Below are positions 24,345-32,775 of a stretch of DNA of 64,000 nt, piece by piece. Position 1 is the stretch's first letter. Each line of letters begins with the position of its first letter. Both the position numbers and the translations under genes were made by a program. This DNA is from Mesolinea sp040772305 (GTDB taxonomy: Bacteria > Chloroflexota > Anaerolineae > Anaerolineales > Anaerolineaceae): positions 1 to 64,000 of the forward strand of contig JAXGYK010000003.1 of the NCBI GenBank assembly GCA_040772305.1. The letters run 5' to 3'. The notes under the pieces were generated by a model. It was not told the DNA's origin. It was given only the letters and a program-made list of their open reading frames with translations, and made no database searches.

Positions 24345-25112
24345 ATGTTACTACAAGATAAAAAAGTAATTATTACCGGTGCGGGTGGGGGGTTGGGTCG
24401 TGCAGTCGCAGAAGTGTTTGCCGAGCAGGGCGCTGTGCTGGCGCTTACGGATGTATCTATTGATTTGCTTAAGGAGATGCAGGCATCCTTTGAGGAAAGG
24501 GGGTATTCTTCGCAGGCCTTTCCTTTAGATGTGTCGGATAAACTGCAGGTAGAGCAGGTAGTACAGTCTGTAAACCAGAAATTTGGAGGCATCGACTGCC
24601 TTGTTAACTTGGCTGGCGGAAGCCTGTATACACCTAAGCATTTGCCCCAGATTACTGAAAGTGATTGGGACCTTGTCAACGATGTAAATATGAAAGGCAC
24701 ATTTTTTATGTGCCAGGCTGTTGCTCCCATCATGATCCAACAGGGTGGGGGAAAGATTGTTAACATGGCATCGATTGGCGGACGTTTGGCTAGTCTGGTG
24801 ACCGGGGTGGCTTATGCCGCGGCTAAAGGCGCGGTGATTTCTTTTACGCGCCGTCTAGCAAAGGAACTGGGCCCTCATGGCATTACCGTTAATGCCATTG
24901 CTCCTGGGACCGTTTTAAGCGGCGCGCGCATGGAAGCAATGTGGGCCGACATGAAACCAGAAGATCGTGAAGATATTCTCCGTGCTATTCCCTTGGGCAG
25001 GCTATCTTCCGCGGAGGACCAGGCAAACGGCATCCTGTTCCTTTGTTCTCACATGGCAGATTACATCACAGGTACTGTTCTTGATGTCAATGGGGGGCGC
25101 TACATGAATTGA
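24345..25112 (+). CDS. Short-chain dehydrogenase/reductase (FabG-like SDR)
   Basis: 255-residue classical SDR. TGAGGGLGRAVAEVF (10-24) is the cofactor-binding TGxxxGxG motif, LVNLAGG the structural NAG-like motif, MASIGGRLAS carries the catalytic Ser, and YAAAKGAVISF the Tyr/Lys pair. The acidic ALTDVSID after the second strand favours NAD over NADP. It ends DVNGGRYMN as in many 3-oxoacyl or sugar-acid dehydrogenases. GGAG precedes the ATG. It lies 59 bp after tctA, so it is probably the last member of the GntR-regulated gntR-tct-SDR unit. Confidence 0.87.
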   Translation: MLLQDKKVIITGAGGGLGRAVAEVFAEQGAVLALTDVSIDLLKEMQASFEERGYSSQAFPLDVSDKLQVEQVVQSVNQKFGGIDCLVNLAGGSLYTPKHLPQITESDWDLVNDVNMKGTFFMCQAVAPIMIQQGGGKIVNMASIGGRLASLVTGVAYAAAKGAVISFTRRLAKELGPHGITVNAIAPGTVLSGARMEAMWADMKPEDREDILRAIPLGRLSSAEDQANGILFLCSHMADYITGTVLDVNGGRYMN

Positions 25113-25525
25113 GTCTGTTTCCCAGGAGGCTCTTTTCGTGAGAAAATATAACTTATGAGAATACATATTCTCGATAGTAATACGACAAAAATTTGCGCAT
25201 AGTCTTTTATGTCAGCGGCTCATCAGCTGCTGACATAAAAGCACGCCTATTTTTTGGCTTAAATCATCAACTGGATGCAATTTTTTTGCGCAGGAACGCG
25301 CAAGATCGCCCAGGATTTTGAAAAAGACAAAATTACCCGGAAATTTCGTACAGAAAATCACCAGCACAGAGCAAGTTTGCCATCTAATTGGGAAAAATAT
25401 GCTGTAGTGATCCTGCAGCCTAAGACGTAGATCCAAATCATTTCTTCCCAGCAATTTTTCAACAGCGCAAGCAGCTTCTATTTTTCGTTTCGGAATTCTT
25501 GGACGGACTAAGTTTATAATTACTT
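25113..25525. other. 413-bp intergenic region before the recombinase gene
   Basis: No convincing gene. It contains the palindrome GAGAATACATATTCTC (25157-25172), a long perfect stem-loop at 25204-25241, and the 13-nt sequence ACTTATGAGAATA at 25151-25163 which recurs at 25522-25534 over the recombinase start. A TATAAT lies at 25515-25520. Confidence 0.5.
25204..25241. terminator. Perfect 13-bp stem-loop, likely terminator or structured site
   Basis: CTTTTATGTCAGC (25204-25216) pairs perfectly with GCTGACATAAAAG (25229-25241) around a 12-nt loop. The A/T ends of the stem could act as a terminator in both directions after the SDR gene, though an extra U-tract is lacking. Confidence 0.5.
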
Positions 25526-26536
25526 ATGAGAATAAAGATGTCAGCGCACATAACGCCTCTTACCAGCTATTTGCCTCCGGAGCTGATTCTGGCTGAGCCC
25601 GGCTTCCCTTCCCCTGCCGAGGCATACCTCAACACCCTTTCCCCTTCCGGGCGGCGCACCCAGGCCACTGCTCTGGCGAATCTGACAAGTATCTTCTCCA
25701 ATGGAAAGTTAAGCGATCCCTTCAAATTCGCCTGGCAAAACCTCAGTTACGAGCAGACCTCCATCTTACCGGCTTATATGATCCACATCGGCTATGCCAA
25801 GTCCTCGGTAAATAAGCACCTTGTCGCCCTTCGGCGTGTTCTGGAAGAAGCCTATCGCCTGGGACTGTACAGCGATCACAACAGTTACTATCGTGCCGCT
25901 GCTGTCCGTTCCCTGCGCAACGAAACGCTTCCCCGCGGCAGAGCGCTCAAAGAAAGCGAACTTGACGCGCTTATCGAAGCCTGCCTCTCCGATACCCGTA
26001 ACCCTAACCTGGCCCAGCGCGACGCAGCCCTCATTACCACGCTCTATGCCGCTGCCTTGCGCCGTCAGGAGGTAGTCGACCTTAACCTGGCGGATCTGTC
26101 TTTGGAGGAAGCCCGCCTGCGGGTGCAGGGTAAGGGCAGCAAGCGTCGTTATGTCTACCTTTCTTCTTCAGCACTGAGCAGGCTGGAAGCCTGGCTGACT
26201 TTGCGCGGTAAGCGTTTGGGGCCTCTCTTTTGCCGGATAAGCAAAGGAGGCAAGCTGGTTCTGCGCCGGCTTACACCTCAGGCGGTCTACTACCTTTTGA
26301 ACCGCCGCGCGCTTCAGGCAGGACTGGAGGCTTTCAGCCCGCACGATTTGCGCCGTACAGCGATTACTCACCTTTTGGATGCGCAAGTGGATGTGCTCAC
26401 CGTCAGCGCCATTGCAGGACATTCCTCCACCGATACCACTCGGCGCTACGATCGCCGTTCCGAAGAAAGCAAACGCGCTGCTGCCCAAAAGCTGCGTGCG
26501 CCCCTGTCGCCGGATTTCAAGAATAGCGAGAACTAA
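25526..26536 (+). CDS. Tyrosine recombinase / site-specific integrase
   Basis: 336 residues. The N-terminal SAM-like DNA-binding half (FPSPAEAYLNTLSPSGRRTQ onward) is followed by the catalytic domain with Arg in TLYAAALRRQEVVDLNLADL, Lys in QGKGSKRRYVYLS, HDLRRTAITHLLD (His and Arg), AIAGHSSTDTTRRYDRR (second His and the Tyr nucleophile). All catalytic residues are present. Two starts are possible (25526 and 25538); a TATAAT 5 nt before the first could mean a leaderless message. No phage or conjugation genes lie next to it, so it may be a chromosomal integrase of the XerC/D-like type or the relic of an element. Confidence 0.87.
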   Translation: MRIKMSAHITPLTSYLPPELILAEPGFPSPAEAYLNTLSPSGRRTQATALANLTSIFSNGKLSDPFKFAWQNLSYEQTSILPAYMIHIGYAKSSVNKHLVALRRVLEEAYRLGLYSDHNSYYRAAAVRSLRNETLPRGRALKESELDALIEACLSDTRNPNLAQRDAALITTLYAAALRRQEVVDLNLADLSLEEARLRVQGKGSKRRYVYLSSSALSRLEAWLTLRGKRLGPLFCRISKGGKLVLRRLTPQAVYYLLNRRALQAGLEAFSPHDLRRTAITHLLDAQVDVLTVSAIAGHSSTDTTRRYDRRSEESKRAAAQKLRAPLSPDFKNSEN

Positions 26537-26697
26537 TCGGCAGAGCCTTGCAAGCTCGACTCTGCCCTACCCCGCACATGCAAGGGCATGAGTAATTATG
26601 GGCCCTCGCGCTTTCCAACGAGGATTTGATAGTCAAAACAGGGGTGTGTAAAAGTGACGAGGGGCATAAAAGCGGCTCCGCTTGCGAAACCAAGACG

Positions 26698-26913
26698 CTA
26701 GGCGCTTCCCAGATCCCGGTACTCCAGAATATCGCCGGGCTGACAGTCCAAAGCGCGGCAAATCGCGTCCAGCGTGCTAAAGCGCACCGCTTGCGCCTTG
26801 CCCGTCTTCAAGTTGGATAGGTTCGCCAAGGTGATCCCCACCCGCTCCGAGAGCTCCGTAAGACTCATCTTACGCTGCGCCAAGACTACGTCTAAATTCA
26901 CGATGATCGCCAT
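26698..26913 (-). CDS. YozG-type XRE HTH regulator
   Basis: 71 residues: MAIIVNLDVVLAQRKMSLTE, ELSERVGITLANLSNLKTGK (helix-turn-helix) and RFSTLDAICRALDCQPGDIL match the small Cro/C1 YozG group. It follows the DUF2975 membrane gene with a 1-bp gap, the standard pairing of these two families. The pair probably autoregulates through the palindrome at 27444-27458. Genes encoding such pairs are common in Firmicutes and Chloroflexota; function is unknown. Confidence 0.88.
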   Translation of the reverse strand: MAIIVNLDVVLAQRKMSLTELSERVGITLANLSNLKTGKAQAVRFSTLDAICRALDCQPGDILEYRDLGSA

Positions 26914-26914
26914 C

Positions 26915-27388
26915 TCACACCGTCAGGTCCACTTCGGCCTTGTAGCTCACCACGCTGGCAAACAAGGCACCCAGCAGCATGAACAAATTGCCCAGCATAA
27001 AACAAATGGCGATCAGCCCGTAAACGTACAAATTGGTGATCGAGCTGGCCACATTCTTCTCGGTGTAGATAGCCAGGCATGTCAAGGGCAAAATAGCCGC
27101 GAAGCAGAGCCAGCCGATGCGCCGTAAGTCCGCCACCGTCTGCGGTACAAAGACCTGGTTGCGGCGGATGCGCTCCAGCAGCACGAAGCCCAAAATAAGG
27201 ACTCCCCAGGCGCAGATCAGGCAGGGAATTACCAGCGCCAGGACTGGCCCGCGCATATAGGCCACTTGCGGGTTCGCAGCAGCAAATTGCTCCGAGAGCG
27301 GAAAGATTGCGATGCTGATACAGGCCAGGATCAAGATCCCCAGCCCTACCCCCACTTGCAGTAGTATCGGACGTAAACGTGTCATCAT
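26915..27388 (-). CDS. DUF2975 membrane protein
   Basis: 157 residues with four hydrophobic segments: VGVGLGILILACISIAIF, GPVLALVIPCLICAWGVLIL, IGWLCFAAILPLTCLAIY and NLYVYGLIAICFMLGNLFML. ERIRRNQVFVPQTVADLRRI between segments two and three is typical of DUF2975. It is the first gene of a two-gene unit with the YozG-type regulator and follows a consensus promoter. AAGGTGG precedes the ATG (a second ATG follows at once). The role, perhaps membrane sensing that modulates the HTH partner, is inference. Confidence 0.85.
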   Translation of the reverse strand: MMTRLRPILLQVGVGLGILILACISIAIFPLSEQFAAANPQVAYMRGPVLALVIPCLICAWGVLILGFVLLERIRRNQVFVPQTVADLRRIGWLCFAAILPLTCLAIYTEKNVASSITNLYVYGLIAICFMLGNLFMLLGALFASVVSYKAEVDLTV

Positions 27389-27406
27389 GCCACCTTCTTG
27401 AGAGGC

Positions 27407-27458
27407 ATTATATGACAGTAATTATCGTATGTCAATAAGTATTTATCGTATTACGATA
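27407..27458 (-). promoter_or_regulatory. Consensus promoter with TATCGTA operators for the DUF2975/HTH pair
   Basis: Minus strand: TTGACA (27435-27430), 17-bp spacer, TATAAT (27412-27407), a perfect match. A 15-bp palindrome TATCGTATTACGATA (27444-27458) lies just upstream of the -35 and a third TATCGTA half-site (27423-27429) lies in the spacer. This fits autorepression by the HTH protein. Confidence 0.7.
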
Positions 27459-27474
27459 TATTTAATGCCTGCAA

Positions 27475-28464
27475 CTAATACAGAAGACCAATCAATTCGT
27501 CCAGGCTAAGGTTTACAAAGTAATGCCCGATTTCCACATCCGCCAGGCAAACCCTCAAAGCCTCCGGCTCGTAACAGCATCCGATCAGCTTCTCTTCCAG
27601 CTCGGCGACGTCACGCTGGCCAAAAAAGTCCCCATAGAACTTTACACCCTTAAGCATTCCTTTCTCCACTTCCAAAAGGGCTTCTATGCCTCCCCCGCCA
27701 TAGCGCATCTCCCGCCTCAGGTTGAATGCCGGCGACCTGCCGTAATTCCAATCCCAGCTTTGGTAGCGTTGGGCTGACAGTGCATGGATTGCCTCCCAGT
27801 CTGCTGCTGTCAGCTGATATTGCCGCAGCTTTTCCCCTGCAAAAACGCCTTCAATGATCTTTTGCCGAAAATCCAGAATATCCATTGCCGGATCAGGAAG
27901 AAATTCAGTAATGTTTGCCACCCTGCTGCGCACACTTTTGATGCCCTTACTCTCAATTTTGGCCTGTTTTACGCGCAAGCTTTCGGCTACCACATTTAGT
28001 TTTGTGTTCCATAAGAGAGTCCCGTGGCTCACCATGTGCGGCCCGCTTACGTATTGGGCATTGCCGCTGATCTTGCGCCCCGCCACCACAATATCATTGC
28101 GTCCTGAGAGCTCCGCCGGGACGCCCATCGCCTGCAGCACATCGATGACTGGCTGGGTGAACTTGCGGAAGTTGTGGAAATTATCCGTTGAATTAGGGGC
28201 AATAAAGCTGAAATTCAGGTTCCCCAGGTCATGATAAACCGCCCCTCCGCCCGAAAGACGCCGCACCACCTTGATATTGTTCGCCCTCACATGGTCGACA
28301 TTAATTTCTTCTACGGTATTTTGGTTGCGCCCAATAATAATAGAAGGCCCATTGATGTAGAACAGCAGGATCTCGTCCTCAAGAGCAATATTTCGGATCA
28401 GATATTCTTCAATTGCCAGGTTGATGCTGGCGTCATTTTGGTTTTCATTGTCTACAAAAAGCAT
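27475..28464 (-). CDS. lplA: Lipoate-protein ligase A
   Basis: 329 residues from ATG 28464, chosen for the AAAGGA site upstream and because MLFVDNENQNDASINLAIEE is the family N-terminus. The BPL/LplA catalytic domain shows SIIIGRNQNTVEEINVDHV, the signature RRLSGGGAVYHDLGNLNFSF (lipoyl-AMP loop), and GRNDIVVAGRKISGNAQYVS with the conserved Lys. The C-terminal accessory domain is present (residues 250-329), so the enzyme should both adenylate and transfer scavenged lipoate to E2 or GcvH proteins. No lipoate-dependent complex is encoded nearby. Confidence 0.92.
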   Translation of the reverse strand: MLFVDNENQNDASINLAIEEYLIRNIALEDEILLFYINGPSIIIGRNQNTVEEINVDHVRANNIKVVRRLSGGGAVYHDLGNLNFSFIAPNSTDNFHNFRKFTQPVIDVLQAMGVPAELSGRNDIVVAGRKISGNAQYVSGPHMVSHGTLLWNTKLNVVAESLRVKQAKIESKGIKSVRSRVANITEFLPDPAMDILDFRQKIIEGVFAGEKLRQYQLTAADWEAIHALSAQRYQSWDWNYGRSPAFNLRREMRYGGGGIEALLEVEKGMLKGVKFYGDFFGQRDVAELEEKLIGCCYEPEALRVCLADVEIGHYFVNLSLDELIGLLY

Positions 28465-28806
28465 AAGGGTCCTTTGAATATAAGAGTAAAGCAAGTATAA
28501 CGATTGCCCGCTCACAGTGAAAGGTGGATTGCAGGCGCTGTTTAAAGCCGGTTTTCCCCTACCTGAATTCCAGGCAGCTGAAGTGTCAGCCAGCAGATCT
28601 TTTTAATCAGCCTGCCTGCCCCCGCTTAACTCCCGCTGTTTCATAGATTCAGTTCATGAATATGGAAGAAGCTCTAATGAAGACTGCCATCCTGGCTCAC
28701 ACCCAAATTGCGTAACCTCAGCAGGCTTGTTTTGTAACTGCCTAGTTTGCACCTGCAAAAAATCGAAGGCCAGCTATTGCTGACCTTCGATATGAATAAG
28801 CATCTT
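28465..28806. other. 342-bp intergenic region
   Basis: Apart from the terminator at 28757-28791, nothing gene-like is seen. Short open frames here have no ribosome site or recognisable product. Confidence 0.5.
28757..28791 (-). terminator. Terminator of the tldD-tldE operon
   Basis: Minus strand: ATCGAAGG-T-CAGC pairs with GCTG-G-CCTTCGAT (12 bp with one mismatch, 4-nt loop), followed by a run of T. It lies just downstream of the TldE-like gene. Confidence 0.85.
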
Positions 28807-30192
28807 CTAATAGGAGCTGTTTGCGTGAGAGATCTCAATTCCATCGATGCAAATAAAGCGCGGCAGCAGTATCGCGGTGGGGTTGCGCCGGTCATAAGAA
28901 TCGCTGGAGTTGTATACTACCTGCTGCTTGCTCAGCCACAGAAGGCGCTCACCAAAATAGTCAGAAAACGTCTGGGTTAAGCGCACATTGTAAGGCACCT
29001 GGATGCTGCCGTCTTTTTTAAAGAGCAAAGCTCCAAAACGGCTGCTGCCCGTTATTAAGCCCTTGCTGCGGTTCACCATGTTCAGGTAGTGAATATAGGG
29101 AATGTAGAGAATGTCCTCATCTTTGGGCAGAGCAGCCAAGGCTTCCAGGCTGCCGCAATCCATTTCACCGCCATCGATAACGAGGCTTTCGTGCGGGGTG
29201 TCGTGGCCTGTTGCTTGCTTGCCAAATTCGTCGGCACTGTCCTGATCCCACAAAAAACCCTTAAACACACCGGCTTCAAAAATCGGGAAGCGTTTTCTGG
29301 GAACACCGCAGAAATCGTGGCTCTGTGCAAATAACTCGACGCGCTCCGGGTCATCCCTTAGGTTGAACTTCTCCGAAAAAACCTGCTTTCCAATGTCCTC
29401 TTCCTTTAAGAAGGAATTGCCCCGCATCATTGAGCCGCCGTTGGTACCTACCCAACCAAGATAAAAGAGCACATCGCCGACCGCTGCCGGCCCCAGCACC
29501 ACGCGGTATTTACCCAAGGGTAACTGCAAGGCAGGGCAGTTCTGGTACTTATCAACCATGAAGGCCAAGTCCTTATGCAGTTCATCCGCATCCAGATCGC
29601 TCTTTTTCTGCGCCGAGCGTATTCCGTTTACTTCCCATTTATTCGCTTCTGAAGAAATCACCACTGTCACCTGAGCGTCGGTACTGGCGAAAAACTGGGT
29701 ATGCGGGCTTTTAGTGCTTATCTGAGCCATAAAGGCTTCGCCATTCATAAAATTGCCGCTCAGCCGCAGGTCTTCGCTTTCCAGACCGGCTGCTGCGCGA
29801 TTAAAGTAATCCAGACACTCTTCGTTGCTCAGTGCTGCTAAAGCAGAGTCGTATGCGCGTGTGTCAACCACATCCTCCTGATAAACAGGTACGCTTGGCT
29901 CATAACTGAGTGCCTGTACATGCACCAGCATATCCCTTGCCGTATCAATCCCGTGTTTCATGGTGCTCAAATCTGCAGCGTCAACAATCAGGCTCACATT
30001 GGCTACTCGCCGTCCTTTAAAGACTTTTATATCTAAACGACACAAGTCCTCGCTGGTGTTCAGCGAGATAGCGCTGTTAGCAAAACGCATAAAATGACTG
30101 TGTTCAGCATGGTACTGGATAGCAGCGGTGATCCCTTTATCAAGGGCATAGGCGCGCAAGTCCTGCAGCAATGCAACTGTTTCTTTTTCCAT
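28807..30192 (-). CDS. tldE: TldD/PmbA-family protein, TldE-like subunit
   Basis: 461 residues of the TldD/PmbA family. It lacks the HExxxH metal motif of its neighbour, as expected for the non-catalytic TldE/PmbA partner. Family features include CRLDIKVFKGRRVANVSL near the N-terminus, YRVVLGPAAVGDVLFYLG in the middle and GLITGSSRFGALLFKKDG at the C-terminal domain. TldD-TldE is a heterodimeric metalloprotease that degrades unfolded peptides and matures modified peptides such as microcins in some bacteria. It lies 2 bp after the TldD gene with GGAG before its ATG. A strong terminator follows. Confidence 0.87.
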   Translation of the reverse strand: MEKETVALLQDLRAYALDKGITAAIQYHAEHSHFMRFANSAISLNTSEDLCRLDIKVFKGRRVANVSLIVDAADLSTMKHGIDTARDMLVHVQALSYEPSVPVYQEDVVDTRAYDSALAALSNEECLDYFNRAAAGLESEDLRLSGNFMNGEAFMAQISTKSPHTQFFASTDAQVTVVISSEANKWEVNGIRSAQKKSDLDADELHKDLAFMVDKYQNCPALQLPLGKYRVVLGPAAVGDVLFYLGWVGTNGGSMMRGNSFLKEEDIGKQVFSEKFNLRDDPERVELFAQSHDFCGVPRKRFPIFEAGVFKGFLWDQDSADEFGKQATGHDTPHESLVIDGGEMDCGSLEALAALPKDEDILYIPYIHYLNMVNRSKGLITGSSRFGALLFKKDGSIQVPYNVRLTQTFSDYFGERLLWLSKQQVVYNSSDSYDRRNPTAILLPRFICIDGIEISHANSSY

Positions 30193-30194
30193 GC

Positions 30195-31649
30195 TTATTC
30201 TCCTACTGTTACCTGATCAAAGCGACAAACCGGAACACCGTGCCCAAGCTGCATCGCCTGTCCCGGGGCACCCTTACCGCAGTTGTCTACGTATTTCAGC
30301 TCCCAGGTGCTTTCATCCCCAACGGCAGAGAGTGAGTTATAGAACTTTAGCGTATCGCCCTTATAGGTCGCGTTCTTTACAACTCCAGTAACCTTGCCAT
30401 CCTCTACCCGCCAGCCAATTTCAGTGCCAAAGTGGAACTGCTCGCGGTTGCTGCCAATGCTCCAGCTCCTTTCACCATCCAATACCACGCCGCGTTCAGT
30501 TTTGGCAATAATGTCTTCCAGATCGCCATCACTGCCCGGGTCAATATTGATGTTGGTCATCCGTTCAATGGGCACGCGGTAAAACGCTGTAGCGCGGTTG
30601 GCTCCGCTGGAGCCATCAAATATTTGCCGTTTGGCTTTGGCATTGGCCTCTTCAACCATCTGGCGGCTGTTAATCGCTCCGACCAAAATCCCGTTATCAA
30701 TTAGCAGGTTGTTCTGTGCCGGCACACCGTCATCATCATAACCAAAGCTGCCTGGACTGTTAGGCAAGGTGGCATCGGCCCGCACGGTTAACTTTTCACT
30801 GCCATAGCGCAGTTTGCCAAAGTCTTCCAGACGTACAAAGGACCCACCAGCAAAGGAAAGCTCGTAGCCCAGAATGCGGTCCAGTTCCAGGGGATGGCCA
30901 ATGGTTTCATGTGTTTGCAGGAACATCATGCCCGGCAGCAAGATGACCGAACGCGTATCTTTAGGGCAATCGGGAGCCGTGAGCAGCTCATTGAGTTCCT
31001 TTACAATGCGCTGAGCGTTTTCCAAAAACTCAGCTTTGTTCAGAGTCTCCCATCCCCGCGTTGGCCGGTTGATGGTGGGCTGCCACTTACGTCCTTGCAT
31101 CCCTCCGTCTTTATCCAGGCCGCTTACCCGCAGCCTCGGGAACACTTCGATAATCTTCTTCTCGATTTCACTGCCCTCAGAATCCAGGAAAATAATCTGC
31201 TTTTTCATGAACTCTACCCCGGCGATGCGGTGATTTACCCCAGGCTGATCAAGGGCCTTATCCATCTCCTGCAGAAAAGCCACTTTTTCGTCCAAGGCTA
31301 CTTCAAAGGGGTCGATTGCGTTTGGGCTTGTAAAGCTGGCTTGCAATGCGTCCTTCTCTGCCAGCCGCACTGGAAAACGCACCCGTTCGGCCGCAACGCG
31401 GGCATTATCAAAAGCTTTTTCAAATATCTTACCTGCACACCCCAGGTCCGAACTGGCTGCAAAGCCCCAGGCGCCTTTGTAGAGCACGCGCACACCCACT
31501 CCGCTCTGCCAGGAGCTATTGAGCGTCTTTAAATTGCCGTTCACCATGTAGAGTGTGTTCGATTCTTCGTAAGGGTACCAACGTGCATCGACGTAGGTGG
31601 CCCCTCTTCCTTTGATCTTCTCAATTTCAGCTTTGAGTGCTTGTTTCAC
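30195..31649 (-). CDS. tldD: TldD metalloprotease, catalytic subunit
   Basis: 484 residues. The zinc-binding HETIGH motif is in MMFLQTHETIGHPLELDRIL (about 252-271), with the further Cys/Glu ligand region near the C-terminus (YVDNCGKGAPGQAMQLGHGV, as in TldD's GMCGKDGQ region). N-terminal YVDARWYPYEESNTLYMVNG and SGVGVRVLYKGAWGFAASSD are family-typical. The start is a GTG after AAGGAG. With the adjacent TldE-like subunit it should form a cytoplasmic protease with a sealed cavity. No RiPP precursor is visible nearby, so a general peptide-clearing role is more likely. Confidence 0.9.
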   Translation of the reverse strand: MKQALKAEIEKIKGRGATYVDARWYPYEESNTLYMVNGNLKTLNSSWQSGVGVRVLYKGAWGFAASSDLGCAGKIFEKAFDNARVAAERVRFPVRLAEKDALQASFTSPNAIDPFEVALDEKVAFLQEMDKALDQPGVNHRIAGVEFMKKQIIFLDSEGSEIEKKIIEVFPRLRVSGLDKDGGMQGRKWQPTINRPTRGWETLNKAEFLENAQRIVKELNELLTAPDCPKDTRSVILLPGMMFLQTHETIGHPLELDRILGYELSFAGGSFVRLEDFGKLRYGSEKLTVRADATLPNSPGSFGYDDDGVPAQNNLLIDNGILVGAINSRQMVEEANAKAKRQIFDGSSGANRATAFYRVPIERMTNINIDPGSDGDLEDIIAKTERGVVLDGERSWSIGSNREQFHFGTEIGWRVEDGKVTGVVKNATYKGDTLKFYNSLSAVGDESTWELKYVDNCGKGAPGQAMQLGHGVPVCRFDQVTVGE

Positions 31650-31684
31650 TATTATCTCCTTATCGCTTTAAACACCAGCTAAGT

Positions 31685-31710
31685 ATAGTCGTAGGAGTCC
31701 AAACCTGGAT
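31685..31710 (+). repeat. 26-bp direct repeat, left copy flanking the IS481-like element
   Basis: ATAGTCGTAGG...AACCTGGAT (26 bp) ends exactly at the left inverted repeat of the element. An identical copy starts exactly after the right inverted repeat (32776-32801). Presumably a very long target-site duplication. Confidence 0.85.
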
Positions 31711-32775
31711 TGTAGGATTGTCAAACATATTGGACAGTCTGAGATAAAAATTGAACAGGTGATAAGAACTTCAATGGACGCATCGGTATATGGTTAGAAC
31801 GCTGATTGTGTCTTCTCAGTTGTCTTTTGAAATCCTCAAATGAATAGAACTTTGACTTGTTATAGAAACGTTTTTGATCCTCCTTATGGCTTCGTTCTAC
31901 CTTCCCATTATGTCTGGGAGTATAGGGTCTGATGAACTTATGTCTTATCCCTTTGTCACGTAACACAATCTCAAACAAGCTAAGATCATGCGCGTTTTTG
32001 GTCCTTAGAAAGCGTTTAGTGAACTCAACTCCATTATCCGTTTGCACACATTCAAGCTCAATTCCTCTGCCCTTGAACCAGGCAATGGCGTGCTCAATAA
32101 AGATTGCTGAAGAGAATGTGTCTGCTGTCTGAAAGCCTTCCAGATATCTCAAACGACTATATTCATCAATTGCGGTGTATTGATAATATTGTTTCCACTT
32201 TTTATCGACGATACACGCTTTGGGGACTACTTTTACGTCGACTTGGATCCTCTGTCCGGGATATTGCATCTGTTCATAGGCTTGTGCCTGGTATCTTTTC
32301 TTTGTGTGCTTCTTTTGCCTGACCAATCCTTCCCGCTGCATCACTCGGTACAGACTGACATAATGGCGGCGATAGCCTTGCTTTCTTAGTTTGAACCAAA
32401 GCTCATATAATCCCAGGTCTTTATTCCGTTCCTGATAGCGTCGGATCAAGGCGATCTCATCCTGGCTGTGTTGACGGGGATGATGCTCTGGCCTTCTCGA
32501 TCGACAGGCCAGGGAACGAATATCTCCATCATAGCGCTTGAGCCAAAAATAGATATAGCTGCGGCTTTTGTTATATTTTCTGCTGGCTTTGCTCACCCCC
32601 TGATTGAGCGCATATTTGACCACTGAATGTCGGTATTTCATATCTTGTGTTATCTTATCCATAGCAGGTTATGGTTTCTCCTCATTGTTTTGTTTCAGCG
32701 CAATAACAATAACGGATACTTCCATTCCCTGCTATTCTTTCTCACTCACTGTCCAATATGTACTGTAATCCTACA
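31711..32775 (-). mobile_element. IS481/IS3-superfamily insertion sequence (complete)
   Basis: 1065 bp. Terminal inverted repeats of 28 bp at 31711-31738 and 32748-32775 begin TGTAGGATT and share CATATTGGACAGT; six central positions differ. One intact transposase gene fills the element. It is flanked by a perfect 26-bp direct repeat, far longer than the usual 4-15 bp of this family. It sits between tldD and the HlyD gene, in non-coding DNA. Confidence 0.88.
31721..32662 (-). CDS. IS481-like DDE transposase
   Basis: 313 residues. N-terminal HTH: VKYALNQGVSKASRKYNKSR followed by SYIYFWLKRY. The integrase core (rve) has the first Asp in YPGQRIQVDVKVVPKACIVD, the second Asp in ELECVQTDNGVEFTKRF, and the catalytic Glu in RPYTPRHNGKVERSHKEDQK. 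The single frame favours IS481 over two-frame IS3 elements. It is intact with no frameshift. The stop lies 10 bp inside the left end of the element. Confidence 0.9.
   Translation of the reverse strand: MDKITQDMKYRHSVVKYALNQGVSKASRKYNKSRSYIYFWLKRYDGDIRSLACRSRRPEHHPRQHSQDEIALIRRYQERNKDLGLYELWFKLRKQGYRRHYVSLYRVMQREGLVRQKKHTKKRYQAQAYEQMQYPGQRIQVDVKVVPKACIVDKKWKQYYQYTAIDEYSRLRYLEGFQTADTFSSAIFIEHAIAWFKGRGIELECVQTDNGVEFTKRFLRTKNAHDLSLFEIVLRDKGIRHKFIRPYTPRHNGKVERSHKEDQKRFYNKSKFYSFEDFKRQLRRHNQRSNHIPMRPLKFLSPVQFLSQTVQYV

Noticed and set aside
25212..25454. 80-codon minus-strand frame upstream of the recombinase
   Set aside because: No ribosome site, it ends inside the stem-loop, and its composition is not gene-like.
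27475..31649. Lipoate ligase plus TldD/TldE as a peptide-natural-product cluster
   Set aside because: No precursor peptide, modifying enzyme or exporter lies with them, and terminators separate the units.
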